A stretch of DNA of 64,000 bases, taken from Desulfovibrio sp. (lineage in GTDB: Bacteria; Desulfobacterota; Desulfovibrionia; Desulfovibrionales; Desulfovibrionaceae). The number at the start of each line of letters is the position of its first letter. The stretch's first letter is position 1. Below, piece after piece: positions 7,549-17,292 of the stretch. Below the pieces are notes generated by a model. The model worked only from the letters and a program-made list of their open reading frames with translations. It did no database searches and was not told where the DNA came from. The position numbers and the translations under genes are program-made. The stretch spans positions 62,001 to 126,000 of the forward strand of contig JACQYS010000031.1 of the NCBI GenBank assembly GCA_016208105.1, written 5' to 3'.

Positions 7549-9149
7549 CCGCTCACAGCGGATTCCCCTTCCTGACGAGCCTCATGGTTCTGCCTGTGGC
7601 AGCGATTCTTGTGCTCCTTATTCTTCGGCGAGACAGTGCGGTCCGGTCCGTGACACTTGCGGTGGGCGTATTGGAAGTTCTCTTGAGCATTCCGCTGTAC
7701 AGCTTCGCGCCTTCGCTGCCGGGTTTTCAGTTCGTTGAGCTAAAACCCTGGGTGCCGCAGTGGGGCATGAACTACTATCTGGGTCTGGACGGGCTGAGCC
7801 TTTTCATGGTGCTTCTCTCCACACTTCTCTTGCCTCTGTGCGTGTTGTGCTCCTGGACCTACATCAAGGCCCGTGTGAAGGAATTCCACATCTGCCTCCT
7901 GGTTATGACCGCAGCCTGCGTGGGTGTTTTCTCGGCGCTTGATCTGGTGCTCTTCTATGTATTCTGGGAGGCCATGCTGGTCCCCATGTTCCTGTTGATC
8001 GCTGTGTGGGGCGGGCCGGAGAGGCGCTACGCCTCGCTCAAGTTCTTCCTGTACACCCTGGCCGGCAGCACGCTTTTGCTCGTGGCCATCATCGCGTTTC
8101 GGGCCATGGGCGGCAGCTTCGCCATTCCTGAACTTCTCGGCAGGGATTTCCCGGTGGCCTTCCAGCGTTGGACGTTTCTGGCCATGGCCCTGGCGTTCGC
8201 CATCAAGGTGCCCATGTTCCCCTTCCACACCTGGCTTCCGGCAGCCCACGTCCAGGCTCCGAGCGCTGGCAGCGTCATCCTGGCGGCGGTTCTTCTGAAA
8301 ATGGGCACCTACGGATTCATGCGCTTCTGTCTGGGGCTCACCCCCGAGGCCAGCCATTTTTTTGCCCCGCTCATGATCGCCCTGTCCGTGGCCTCGATCC
8401 TTTACGGCGGGCTTACGGCGCTCGGGCAGACCGATCTCAAGCGCATGGTGGCCTACTCGTCGGTAGGGCACATGGGCTTCGTGACTCTGGGGATCTTCAT
8501 GTTCAACATGCAGGGGCTCTCAGGGGCGCTTTTGCAAATGCTCAACCACGGCATCACCACGGGTGCGCTCTTCATGATGCTTGGCGCTGCCTACGAACGC
8601 AGCCACAGCCGGGAAATGGCGGATCACCTGGGCATGGGCAAGTATCTGCCCGCGTTCATGGGTATGTGGGGTCTTTTCGCCCTGTCTTCCCTGGCATTCC
8701 CGGGCACCAACAGCTTCGTGGGGGAACTTTTGGTGCTGACCGGGGCCTTCTCCGCCAACTTGTGGGCGGCGTTTCTTTCCGTTCCCGGAGCCATGCTGGC
8801 AGCGGCCTACATGCTGCGTGCCACCCGGAGTATGGCCTGGGGTTCGCCAACCACAGCCAAAGGCTGGGCGGATTTGAACGTGAGAGAATGGACTGCCCTG
8901 ACCCCGCTGGCTGTGCTGGTGCTGTATATTGGTTTTGCACCCGGCCTGGCCTTGAAGGCCGTGGAGCCCTCGCTTGAGAGGCTTCTGGTAGGGGTGAACA
9001 AACATGCCGGAACGGCCACTCTCACTACCGGCCCGGTTGCGGTTTCTTCTTCTGCAACCCTCAGTGGCAAGCCCGGAACGGTAACAGCGAAGACAGGGTC
9101 GCAAGTAAACGAAACGCCTACTACACGTCTGGCGGAGGTGGCCCGATGA
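7545..9149 (+). CDS. nuoM: NADH-quinone oxidoreductase subunit M
   Basis: A 534-aa antiporter-like subunit with clear NuoM (ND4) hallmarks: LGLDGLSLFMVLL near residue 79, TM5 glutamate in FWEAMLVPM (E142), TM7 lysine in FAIKVPMFPFHTWLPAAH (K221, H228) and TM8 lysine in LLKMGTYG (K252). The C-terminal about 60 residues are Thr/Ser/Ala-rich and longer than in E. coli, a poorly structured tail of unknown use. A good GAGGAGAG site precedes the ATG, and the stop overlaps nuoN. Confidence 0.95.
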   Translation: MTAHSGFPFLTSLMVLPVAAILVLLILRRDSAVRSVTLAVGVLEVLLSIPLYSFAPSLPGFQFVELKPWVPQWGMNYYLGLDGLSLFMVLLSTLLLPLCVLCSWTYIKARVKEFHICLLVMTAACVGVFSALDLVLFYVFWEAMLVPMFLLIAVWGGPERRYASLKFFLYTLAGSTLLLVAIIAFRAMGGSFAIPELLGRDFPVAFQRWTFLAMALAFAIKVPMFPFHTWLPAAHVQAPSAGSVILAAVLLKMGTYGFMRFCLGLTPEASHFFAPLMIALSVASILYGGLTALGQTDLKRMVAYSSVGHMGFVTLGIFMFNMQGLSGALLQMLNHGITTGALFMMLGAAYERSHSREMADHLGMGKYLPAFMGMWGLFALSSLAFPGTNSFVGELLVLTGAFSANLWAAFLSVPGAMLAAAYMLRATRSMAWGSPTTAKGWADLNVREWTALTPLAVLVLYIGFAPGLALKAVEPSLERLLVGVNKHAGTATLTTGPVAVSSSATLSGKPGTVTAKTGSQVNETPTTRLAEVAR

Positions 9150-10558
9150 TCCCCCGGCTGCTGGCTCCCGAAATCGGTATGGCCGCGCTGGCCCTGGTGT
9201 TCTTTCTGCAAGGCCTGGGGTTTGAGTCCTTGAAACGCCTGGGCGGTCTTTCAGTCTGGCTGGCCGCCGCAGTGACTGTTCTGGCCGCCGCGAGCCTTGA
9301 CGCGCGGGGCAGCCTGTTCTGGGATTGTTACGCGGTGGATTCCCTCTCGCAGTTTTTCAAGCTGGCCATAGCCTTCGGATTCGCGGTGGTCACGGCCATC
9401 GGGCCAAGGCCCGTGGACGTGGAGGAAGGGAAACGGCCCGATTACTTCATGCTCCTGGCCATCTCCTCCCTCGGGCTCATGCTCTTGGCTTCGGCCAAGG
9501 AACTGACCACCATGTACCTGGCCCTGGAACTGGCCTCCTTGAGCCTTTACGCCGTGGCCCCCCTGCGCGCCGAGAGCCGTCCAGCGGCAGAAGCCGCTGT
9601 GAAGTACATCCTTTACGGGGCCATGGTCACGGCACTATCTCTGTACGGTCTGTCGCTCATCATGGCCTCGCAGCACACCACCTATCTGCCGCAGCTTGCG
9701 GCCAAGCCCTGGAGCGTGGCCCAGTCTCCGCTGGCGGTGCTGGGGCTTGCGCTCTATCTGTGCGGGTTTCTCTTCAAACTGGCCCTGTTCCCGTTTCATT
9801 TCTGGTGCCCTGACGTCTATCAGGGCGTTGGCAACGAGACAGCAGCGTTCGTTTCCACCCTGCCCAAGCTTGGCGCGGTGGCGGTGCTCGTTCGCCTTGT
9901 GGGCGAACTGGGCATGAACTCTCAGACCGGTTCAGCCCTTGCTGTGCTGGCCGCGCTATCCATGACCGCGGGAAATCTCTCAGCCCTGGCTCAGAAGGAT
10001 TTGAAGCGTCTGCTCGGCTTTTCCAGCGTGTCCCATGCCGGCTACGCCGTGATGGGCCTGGTGGCGGCCGGACCCGAGGGGCTTGCGTCGGCCGCGTTTT
10101 ACGGGGTGTGCTATCTGCTAATGAATCTTGCGGCCTTTTTCGTGGTCTGCCGGATAGGCGCGGACGGATCCAATCCGACTCTTGCGAGTCTGGACGGCCT
10201 GTACAAACGGTCGCCGGGCCTGGCCTTTGTTCTTCTCGCGGCGGCCTTTTCCCTGGTGGGGTTGCCTCCCACGGCCGGGTTCGTGGGGAAGTTTTTCCTG
10301 CTGGGTTCGCTCTGGGGCAAGGGGCATGATTGGCTGGTGGTGGTGGCCGTGCTGAACACGGCAATCGCCATCTACTATTATCTCAACATGGTCAGGCACG
10401 CATACACAGTGGAACCCGGAGAGGCTACGCCGCTGGCGCTCAAATCCTTGAGGGGTATCCTAGGTGGCGGTTTGGCCGTGGCGCTTCTGCTGGTGGGCCT
10501 CCTGCCTGGATTTCTCTTCGGGTTGGCCCAGGCCGCAGCGGGTTTCGCGATCAGATAG
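9146..10558 (+). CDS. nuoN: NADH-quinone oxidoreductase subunit N
   Basis: A 470-aa antiporter-like subunit of the NuoN (ND2) type, which lies next to NuoK in the membrane arm. Visible residues are the TM5 glutamate (LALELASL, E129), the TM7 lysine before LFPFHFWCPDVYQG (K211, H218) and the TM8 lysine (TLPKLGAV, K241). The ATGA overlap with nuoM shows coupling. It is the last gene of the operon; no T-run terminator is obvious after it, although the following 300 bases are non-coding. Confidence 0.95.
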   Translation: MIPRLLAPEIGMAALALVFFLQGLGFESLKRLGGLSVWLAAAVTVLAAASLDARGSLFWDCYAVDSLSQFFKLAIAFGFAVVTAIGPRPVDVEEGKRPDYFMLLAISSLGLMLLASAKELTTMYLALELASLSLYAVAPLRAESRPAAEAAVKYILYGAMVTALSLYGLSLIMASQHTTYLPQLAAKPWSVAQSPLAVLGLALYLCGFLFKLALFPFHFWCPDVYQGVGNETAAFVSTLPKLGAVAVLVRLVGELGMNSQTGSALAVLAALSMTAGNLSALAQKDLKRLLGFSSVSHAGYAVMGLVAAGPEGLASAAFYGVCYLLMNLAAFFVVCRIGADGSNPTLASLDGLYKRSPGLAFVLLAAAFSLVGLPPTAGFVGKFFLLGSLWGKGHDWLVVVAVLNTAIAIYYYLNMVRHAYTVEPGEATPLALKSLRGILGGGLAVALLLVGLLPGFLFGLAQAAAGFAIR

Positions 10559-10862
10559 GCCCTCCGTGGTTGTCGCCACTTGATAGGGCTTTTATAATTT
10601 GCAGGCTGCGAAGCTCTGTTGATTCCGTACCTCTTTTTCCTTCCCAAATTCTTTCTGGGGTCGTCGCTCCTCTCTTTTTCTTTGTGAATTCATTGGAATT
10701 GCAGCTGCCTTAGGGCCTTTCCGTTGTGCTTGGTCCTGGAATAGAATAAATGGCACTGAGAACAAATGGGGTGACGCACTGCCGGCCACGGCAACCGTGC
10801 ACCAAGCGTAAGGCTTCGTGACGGTCTAACCTGACAGCCCTGCCAGGAACGAAGGCTCTCCC
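10559..10862 (+). other. 304-nt intergenic region with a structured 5' leader before the EAL-HDOD gene
   Basis: The first half is T- and C-rich without clear signals. The last about 90 bases (10772-10855) are rich in short complementary arms: CACGG-CAA-CCGTG (10787-10799) and AAGC-GTAAG-GCTT (10804-10816), followed by GACGGTCTAACC and a GACAGCCCTGCC box. ACGGTCTA plus a late AGCC is faintly like the class I c-di-GMP riboswitch, but the GNRA hairpin P2 and the GGCAAACC/GGTTGCC pairing are missing. A GAAGG ribosome site lies seven bases before the ATG. Confidence 0.4.
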
Positions 10863-12125
10863 ATGTCCGAACATACCTCGCCCGCACAAGATCAGGTCTT
10901 TTTTACCAAGCATCCAATCCTGGATGCCAAACGCAAACTCTGGGGCTATGAGCTCATTTCCAGCGATGCTGGCGCTGGAGCACGCCTTCTCTCGGACGCC
11001 CAGCGCCAAGCCTCGGAAAACCTGGCCTCAAGCACATTCATTGGTATCCAGCAGGCCATGGAGAGAGGCAAGCGAATCCTGCTCTCCTTCGACGAGCAGG
11101 GACTCTTGGAAAAGGCGCCTTACGCCTTTTCCCCTTCGCAATGCGTGGTGAAGTTCCAAGGGCAGGCACAAGACAAGGCCGCCCTGATCCAGGCGCTGGA
11201 TGCTTTAAGAAAGGACGGCTACACCCTGGCGGTGGACATTCTGGCCGATGCCGCCGTGATAAAGGAAATATTGCACCAGATAGACATCATCACCATAGAT
11301 CTGGGAGGCGGGGTGGACCCCAAGACCCTGCGCGACAAGACGAAATCTTTGGGCGCGATGCTCTTGTCCGCGCGGGTGCAGCGCCTCGAGCAGTTCGAAT
11401 CATTGAAGGAAGTGGGATACGCTCTTTTTCAGGGTGCCTTCTTCAAGGAGCCGGAAATCATTTCCGACCGCAAGCTCACTTCCCATGAGATATCGCGCAT
11501 CAATATCCTGAAGGCCATCGAGGCTGAGGACCCGGATCTGGACGCCCTGTCCGAGGCCATCTCCTCCGACGTTTCAGTGAGCTTCAGGCTGCTGACCTAT
11601 CTCAACAGCGCGGCCTTCAGCTTCCCCCAGAAGATTCAGTCCATCCGCCAGGCCATCAACATGTTGGGCGTGGTCAAGATGAAGAACTGGCTGCGGGCCG
11701 TGCTCCTGGCGGACATGGCCCATCAGGGGGACAATCCGCAGGAACTGGTGCTTTTGTCTCTTCAGAGAGGGAGATTTCTGGAAAACATCGCCAAGGAGTA
11801 CGATTTCTGGGGGTTTGATCCCGGAAGCCTGTTCCTTCTGGGGCTTTTTTCCCTCATAGACGCCATTCTTGGAATGCCGACGGCCAAGGTGGTGGAATAC
11901 CTCCCCCTGGACGAGAAACTTAAAAACGCCCTCTGCCGGGATCCCAATAACGAGTATCAGCCCCTTATGGACCTGATGGTCTGCATCGAAGATACGGACT
12001 GGGCCAAGCTTGAGGCATTGACCCAGAAGCTCTCCTTCGACCTGGACGTGGTCAAGGCTTGCTATTCCGATGCCATGACCTGGGCCGGAGGCTTCTTCAG
12101 CCTCAAGGAGAAAATTCAGGACTAA
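10863..12125 (+). CDS. EAL-HDOD (YuxH-like) signalling protein
   Basis: A 420-aa protein with an EAL-type domain (about 10-200) followed by an HDOD domain (about 205-400). The EAL signature is degenerate: the first motif reads GYELISS and the metal-binding DD motif is replaced by IDLGGG, so c-di-GMP hydrolysis is unlikely. The HDOD part has the typical helical pattern (SDVSVSFRLLTYLNSAAFS, then INMLGVVKMKNWLRAVLLADM). Such proteins usually act as adaptors in c-di-GMP or stress signalling, often in motility control. It is monocistronic and converges with glgP, with only nine bases between the stops. Confidence 0.85.
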   Translation: MSEHTSPAQDQVFFTKHPILDAKRKLWGYELISSDAGAGARLLSDAQRQASENLASSTFIGIQQAMERGKRILLSFDEQGLLEKAPYAFSPSQCVVKFQGQAQDKAALIQALDALRKDGYTLAVDILADAAVIKEILHQIDIITIDLGGGVDPKTLRDKTKSLGAMLLSARVQRLEQFESLKEVGYALFQGAFFKEPEIISDRKLTSHEISRINILKAIEAEDPDLDALSEAISSDVSVSFRLLTYLNSAAFSFPQKIQSIRQAINMLGVVKMKNWLRAVLLADMAHQGDNPQELVLLSLQRGRFLENIAKEYDFWGFDPGSLFLLGLFSLIDAILGMPTAKVVEYLPLDEKLKNALCRDPNNEYQPLMDLMVCIEDTDWAKLEALTQKLSFDLDVVKACYSDAMTWAGGFFSLKEKIQD

Positions 12126-12134
12126 GAGCGTGCA

Positions 12135-14603
12135 TCAATCCCCCAGCGGCGGGATGTTCCAGATGTTCTTGGCATATTCCAATACGGCCCGGTCGCTGGA
12201 AAATTTGCCCATGGTGGCTGTGTTGAGGATGGATTTCTTCGTCCATTCCTCCTTGTCCATATAGAGCCTGCCCACGCGGTCCTGGGTCCGGACATAGGCC
12301 CGGTAGTCTGCCAGCACCAGATAGTGGTCGCCTTTGTGGAGCAGACTGTCGATCAATGGGGCGAAAAGATGTGGCTCGCCTGGGGAGAATGCCCCGGAAG
12401 CGATCATGTCCAAAGCCCGCTTCAACTCCGCGTCACCCTCGTACCAGAGTTTCGGGTCGTTCCCTCCTGCCCGGAGCGCGTCCACTTCATGGGCCTTGAG
12501 GCCGAAGATGAAGATGTTCTCCTCGCCCACTTCCTCCATTATCTCCACATTTGCTCCGTCCAGGGTGCCTATGGTCAGAGCCCCGTTGATGGCGAACTTC
12601 ATGTTGCCGGTGCCGGATGCCTCCATCCCGGCCGTGGAAATCTGTTCGGAGAGGTCAGTGGCCGGGATGACCTTTTCGGCCTGGGAGATGCAGTAGTTGG
12701 GCAGGAAGATGAGCTTGAGCTTGCCCTTGATGCGCGCGTCGTTGTTCACCGTTTCGCCTACGGCATTGATGAGTCTGATCACCAGCTTGGCCATGTGGTA
12801 GCTGGGTGCGGCCTTGCCGCCGATCATCACCGTGCGTGCGGGGCAGTCGTGCCCCGGGTTGTCGACCAGGCGGTTGTAGAGGGTGATGACGTGCAGCACG
12901 TTCAGAAGCTGGCGTTTGTATTCGTGCATGCGCTTGACCTGGACGTCGAAGAGGGTGTCCGGGTTTATGCCCATTCCCACCTTGCGCAAGACGTACCGGG
13001 CCAGCCGCTTTTTGTTTTCGCGCTTGGACTCGCGCCAGGCGGCTCTAAAGGACGCATCCTCGGCCAGGGGAATGAGCTCCCTCAGTTTGTTCAGGTCCGT
13101 GACCCACTCAGGCCCGATGGTCCGGGTGATGAGTCCGGCCAGGGACGGGTTGGCCTGGAGGAGCCAGCGTCTGGGCGTAACCCCGTTGGTGATGTTTCCA
13201 ATCTTGCCGGGGTAGAACTCGTCGAAGTCCTTGAACAGGCCGTTTTTCAGGATGGTGGAGTGCAGCATGGCCACCCCATTGACCGCATGGCTGCCCACGA
13301 TGGCCAGGTGGGCCATGCGCACCCGCCGGCCCCACCCCTCGTCGATGATGGACATCCGGGCCATGCGCTCGAAGTCTCCGGGATAGCGACGCGCAACCTC
13401 GCCCATGAACCGGCTGTTGATCTCCATGATTATTTCAAGGTGCCTGGGTAGAACGCGCCCCATGAGGTCCACAGGCCATGTTTCCAAAGCCTCGGGCAGG
13501 ACGGTGTGGTTGGTGTAGGCGAATGTCTTGACGCAGATGTCCCAGGCATCGTCCCAGGGCAGGGATTCCAGGTCCAGCAGGATGCGCATGAGTTCTGCGA
13601 TGGCGATGGACGGGTGGGTGTCGTTGAGCTGGACAGCCACGAAGTCCGGGAAGCTGGCGAATGAGCTGTGTTGTTTCTTGTGGCGCCGCACGATGTCCTG
13701 GAAGGTGGCCGCCACCAGGAAGTACTGCTGTTTGAGGCGCAGTTCCTTGCCCACCAGGGGCTCGTCGTTGGGATAGAGAACCTTGGAGATGTTCTCCGAG
13801 AGGACCTTTTCCTCCATTGCCCGGACAAAGTCGCCCTTGTTGAAATCCTTCAGGCTGAAGTCCTGGCTGGACTTGGCCGCCCACAAGCGCATGTTGGTGA
13901 CATGGTCGCATCCAAAGCCCGGCACCAGGATGTCGCAGGCCATGGCTCTTACCGTTTCGGTGTCCACCCAGCGATAGCGAAGATTGCCGGCATCGTCCTG
14001 GTATGCCTCGGAACGGCCGTGGAAGTGCACCTCGTAGAGATCCTCGGCGCGGTCGATCACCCAGGGGCTGCCGTGGCTGCGCCAGTTGTCGGCCCGCTCC
14101 TCCTGGGCTCCGTCCACGATCATCTGGTGAAAGAGCCCGTAGTCGTAGAGGATACCGTATCCGTAGCCGGGGATTTTCATGGAGGCCATGGAGTCCATGT
14201 AGCAGGAGGCCAGCCGCCCCAGGCCCCCGTTGCCAAGCCCGGCGTCGCGTTCTTCCTCCTCGATGTCTTCCAGCTTGAAGCCCATATCCTGAATGGTTTG
14301 GCGGCAACCCTCCTCCATGCGCATGTTGGTGAGGTAGTTCATGAGGAAACGTCCGGGGAGGAACTCCATGGAGAGGTAGTACACCCGCTTGGTCATGGCG
14401 TCGTAGTAGGAGCGCTGGGTGCCAAGCCACATGTTGATGAGCCTGTTGCGGACGCTGTAGGCCAGCCCGTTGAACAAGCGGAACTTACGGGTCGGATAGA
14501 AATCGTTGCCTAGAATGGTGAGTATGTTTCGGCGGATATCGTCCGCCAAGGTGTCTAGTTGGTAGAAGGATTCCAGCTTTTTGGGGGCAGGGGCTTTATC
14601 CAT
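12135..14603 (-). CDS. glgP: Glycogen/starch/alpha-glucan phosphorylase
   Basis: An enzyme of about 822 aa that releases glucose-1-phosphate from glycogen using pyridoxal phosphate. The start is set at the ATG at 14603 (MDKAPAPKK), six bases after an AGGTG site; the frame stays open 49 codons further upstream but that part is unlike the family. Seen motifs: GLGNGGLGRLASCYMDSMA in the N-terminal half, the region RMHEYKRQLLN before the cofactor site, and EASGTGNMKFAINGALTIG, which contains the PLP-lysine region. Length fits the family. No other glycogen gene is in the window. Confidence 0.95.
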   Translation of the reverse strand: MDKAPAPKKLESFYQLDTLADDIRRNILTILGNDFYPTRKFRLFNGLAYSVRNRLINMWLGTQRSYYDAMTKRVYYLSMEFLPGRFLMNYLTNMRMEEGCRQTIQDMGFKLEDIEEEERDAGLGNGGLGRLASCYMDSMASMKIPGYGYGILYDYGLFHQMIVDGAQEERADNWRSHGSPWVIDRAEDLYEVHFHGRSEAYQDDAGNLRYRWVDTETVRAMACDILVPGFGCDHVTNMRLWAAKSSQDFSLKDFNKGDFVRAMEEKVLSENISKVLYPNDEPLVGKELRLKQQYFLVAATFQDIVRRHKKQHSSFASFPDFVAVQLNDTHPSIAIAELMRILLDLESLPWDDAWDICVKTFAYTNHTVLPEALETWPVDLMGRVLPRHLEIIMEINSRFMGEVARRYPGDFERMARMSIIDEGWGRRVRMAHLAIVGSHAVNGVAMLHSTILKNGLFKDFDEFYPGKIGNITNGVTPRRWLLQANPSLAGLITRTIGPEWVTDLNKLRELIPLAEDASFRAAWRESKRENKKRLARYVLRKVGMGINPDTLFDVQVKRMHEYKRQLLNVLHVITLYNRLVDNPGHDCPARTVMIGGKAAPSYHMAKLVIRLINAVGETVNNDARIKGKLKLIFLPNYCISQAEKVIPATDLSEQISTAGMEASGTGNMKFAINGALTIGTLDGANVEIMEEVGEENIFIFGLKAHEVDALRAGGNDPKLWYEGDAELKRALDMIASGAFSPGEPHLFAPLIDSLLHKGDHYLVLADYRAYVRTQDRVGRLYMDKEEWTKKSILNTATMGKFSSDRAVLEYAKNIWNIPPLGD

Positions 14604-15003
14604 ATTGGTCACCTGGGTGTCTGGTGTGTCGCACTTGAGGAGTGCGTTGTCATTGTACGACTGCCAACTACACGGTGATTCTTCGCAAGGGGGAAAGAAG
14701 ATCTGGCGAAGCTGGAGAGCCTCTTCATGCGAGCTCTCTGGCCGGGCCAAGTCGATTTGGTACTCCCCGCTCGTGCCCCCTCCGCCGGCTGCCGGATGTG
14801 GTGCAATCTAACTGCTTGCATTCCTAGTACATAGAACTAGCACGACAGGGAAGAAGAATGAAACCTGATTTTATACGTCAGGAAGCGGAAAGAGCACAAA
14901 GCTCGGCGTGCACTTTCGACGGGGCCATCCCTGGAAGGAGTAGGGAGTGAAGGCGATGATACAGAGAGCAAACCGCTTATTTGCTGAGCTGGGAAGCCTG
15001 TTG
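14604..15003. other. 400-nt non-coding stretch between glgP and the hybrid kinase
   Basis: It should hold the glgP promoter and the end of the kinase transcript, both on the minus strand. I see no convincing intrinsic terminator. One short inverted repeat, CTAGT at 14824-14828 and ACTAG at 14836-14840, lies about 220 bases before the glgP start. Nothing else stands out. Confidence 0.4.
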
Positions 15004-17292
15004 CTATCCGTTTCTTCCAGTATCTAGCGACGGGTCGTCCAACACACTGGCCAGGGTTTTTCGTAGTTCTTCCATGTCCACAGGCTTGGCCAGGTAGCCG
15101 TCCATACCGGCATCGAGGCACGTATCCCGGTCACCGTCCATTGCATGGGCTGTGAGGGCGATCATGGGGACTTTGGCCGACAGCCCATTCGATTGGCGCA
15201 GGAGTTTTACCGCGGTCAGTCCATCCATGACGGGCATCTGAACGTCCATGAGGACGCAATCAAACCGTTCGTTTGATAAAATGTCCAAGGCCTGTTTGCC
15301 GTTTTCTGCGGTCAGCACTGTGCATCCTTGCTTTTCCAAAAGCCGGGTGAGGGCGACGCGATTTGTTCTTTCGTCCTCCACCAGAAGAATGCGCAAATTT
15401 TTGGTGCCGGAAATTTTCGGAGGAGGGGTGGTCTTTTTCGAGGTGACGATCTTCAAAGCAGGACCTGGAATGCGCAAGGCAAGGGTAAAGGCCATGGTGG
15501 TTCCCCGGCCCGTTTCGGTATCCACAGCCAAAGAAGCGTCCAGGACTTCCACCAGCCGCTTGACGATGTTCAAGCCAAGACCGGCACCCTCGTATTTGCG
15601 AGTGCTCGAATCGTCCACCTGGGTGAATGGATCAAAAATGAAGGCGAGCATGTCGTCAGGGATGCCCGTCCCTGTATCCGAGACCATGAACAGAACCCCG
15701 CATTCGCCCCCGGTGGGAGGAGAGATGGCCCATGCCTCAAGCGCAACGGTCCCCTTGTCAGTGAACTTCACGGAGTTTCCGATCAAATTGTAGAGAACCT
15801 GACGAATCTTGTTCATGTCCCCCAGGACACGGGAGGGAAGAGCCGGGTCCAGCGTAAGGTGCAAGTCGATACCCTTTTCCACGCAGGAAGGCTTGAATGT
15901 GTCCTGCACCTCGGCAAAAAGCTCTTGGAGCGAGAAGATCGACTCGCAGATGAAGAGCTTGCCCGCCTCCATGCGGGCCAGGTCGAGAATGTCGCTTATA
16001 AGCGACGTCAGGCGCGTTCCGGACCGGACGGCCATGTCCACGCACTCCTGCTGTTCCCCGTCCAGTGGGGTGGTTTGCAAAAGCTGGAGCATGCCCAGCA
16101 TGCCGTTTAGCGGGGTGCGGATTTCATGGCTCATGTTGGCAACGAGGAAACTTTTGGCCCTGCTTGCCCTCTCGGCGATGTCCTTGGCCATTTGCATCGA
16201 GGCCTCGGCCTTTTCCCGTTCTGCCAGTTCACGCAGAAGCTTTGCCTGGACTCTGCGCAGCCGGCCGGAGAGGCTGAGGAAATAGATGGTGGCCAGGAAG
16301 AGTCCGATTAAGGCAAGCCCGGCCAGGGTCACTTCGATCCTGTGCTGGAATAGGAACTCGCGGAGCTCGACTTTTGGCGGCGTGTCGTAGGGTTTTACCT
16401 TGAGCTCGCGCAAAAGATCGTCCACGGGCTGGTAGTTCAAGGGGACTGTAAAACTTCGGATATGGGTGTCCGAGCCGCCAAGGAAATTGTCCGAAGCGAT
16501 GAGCAGGGCCGCGGCTACCCTCCTGGCCTGATCGTCGGACACGTGGGCCAACCTGGCCACGGCCCATTCCGGGTAGAGCCTTGTGCTCAGCAGAAAGGGG
16601 AACGCATCATACTCTGGGCCGTGCTCCTGGTGTGGAATAACTTTTACATCGGAAAGGGAGATGGTTCCGGCTTCAGCCATCTGTTCCAGCGTGTCGGTTC
16701 GTGCGGTGCCCGCATCGGCCTCTCCCGCGAGCACGGCCTTCACGGAAGCGTCCTGAGTTCCCACAAAGACCAGGCTCTGAAAATCCTTGATGGGATTGAT
16801 CCCTTTCCGGAAAAACTCGCCGTACGCCACCAGCCAGCCGCCCATGGAATAAGGATGCACCGCCGCAACCCGTTTGCCCTTGAGATCCTCGAGGGAGTTG
16901 ATCTGCTGGTTCGAGGCCCTGGTGAAGACCACTCCCCCGAAGCGCATGCTCGTGCGACCCCCGGCCTGGTTGTTCATGGTGGCGATACGCATGACCCCGT
17001 GCCGCCGCTCAAGTTGCACATAGAGGGCGGGGTTCACAATGATGAAGTCCACTTCCGTTGAAGCGACAGCCTTGTCGATGTCGGTGAAAGGTATGGGTAT
17101 GACCGAAAACTCGAGGCCTGGCAGCACACCCGTGAGGTAAGTTGCCAGAGGCTGGTACTCCTGCAGGGCGAGTTCATCTCCCCGGTTGGCCAGGACACCA
17201 AGCCGAACGGAGCCGGCAGATGCATCTGGAGCGCCCTGCAAGAGGAGAGGCAGGAGCAGAAAAAGGGATACGCTGAGTACTTTCTGGAGCAT
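15004..17292 (-). CDS. Hybrid sensor histidine kinase with PhnD-like periplasmic domain
   Basis: Domains in order: signal-anchor (MLQKVLSVSLFLLLPLLL), a PhnD/ABC-type periplasmic-binding domain (about 25-300), one TM helix (about 320-343), a short coiled linker, HisKA with the phospho-His in VANMSHEIRTPLNG (about H389), HATPase and a C-terminal receiver with ILLVEDERTN and LMDVQMPVMDG. This is the layout of TtrS-like anion sensors, so a small periplasmic ligand is likely; identity unknown. The frame opens upstream to GTG 17373, but that start lies in a perfect inverted repeat (CACCCTG-gta-CAGGGTG, 17371-17387) and would put 27 residues before the signal peptide. No response-regulator partner gene is adjacent. 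Confidence 0.85.
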   Translation of the reverse strand: MLQKVLSVSLFLLLPLLLQGAPDASAGSVRLGVLANRGDELALQEYQPLATYLTGVLPGLEFSVIPIPFTDIDKAVASTEVDFIIVNPALYVQLERRHGVMRIATMNNQAGGRTSMRFGGVVFTRASNQQINSLEDLKGKRVAAVHPYSMGGWLVAYGEFFRKGINPIKDFQSLVFVGTQDASVKAVLAGEADAGTARTDTLEQMAEAGTISLSDVKVIPHQEHGPEYDAFPFLLSTRLYPEWAVARLAHVSDDQARRVAAALLIASDNFLGGSDTHIRSFTVPLNYQPVDDLLRELKVKPYDTPPKVELREFLFQHRIEVTLAGLALIGLFLATIYFLSLSGRLRRVQAKLLRELAEREKAEASMQMAKDIAERASRAKSFLVANMSHEIRTPLNGMLGMLQLLQTTPLDGEQQECVDMAVRSGTRLTSLISDILDLARMEAGKLFICESIFSLQELFAEVQDTFKPSCVEKGIDLHLTLDPALPSRVLGDMNKIRQVLYNLIGNSVKFTDKGTVALEAWAISPPTGGECGVLFMVSDTGTGIPDDMLAFIFDPFTQVDDSSTRKYEGAGLGLNIVKRLVEVLDASLAVDTETGRGTTMAFTLALRIPGPALKIVTSKKTTPPPKISGTKNLRILLVEDERTNRVALTRLLEKQGCTVLTAENGKQALDILSNERFDCVLMDVQMPVMDGLTAVKLLRQSNGLSAKVPMIALTAHAMDGDRDTCLDAGMDGYLAKPVDMEELRKTLASVLDDPSLDTGRNG

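Noticed and set aside
10772-10858. Canonical c-di-GMP-I riboswitch before the EAL-HDOD gene
   Set aside because: The GGCAAACC/GGTTGCC pairing and the GNRA-capped P2 are missing; only ACGGTCTA resembles the consensus. Kept as a structured leader only.
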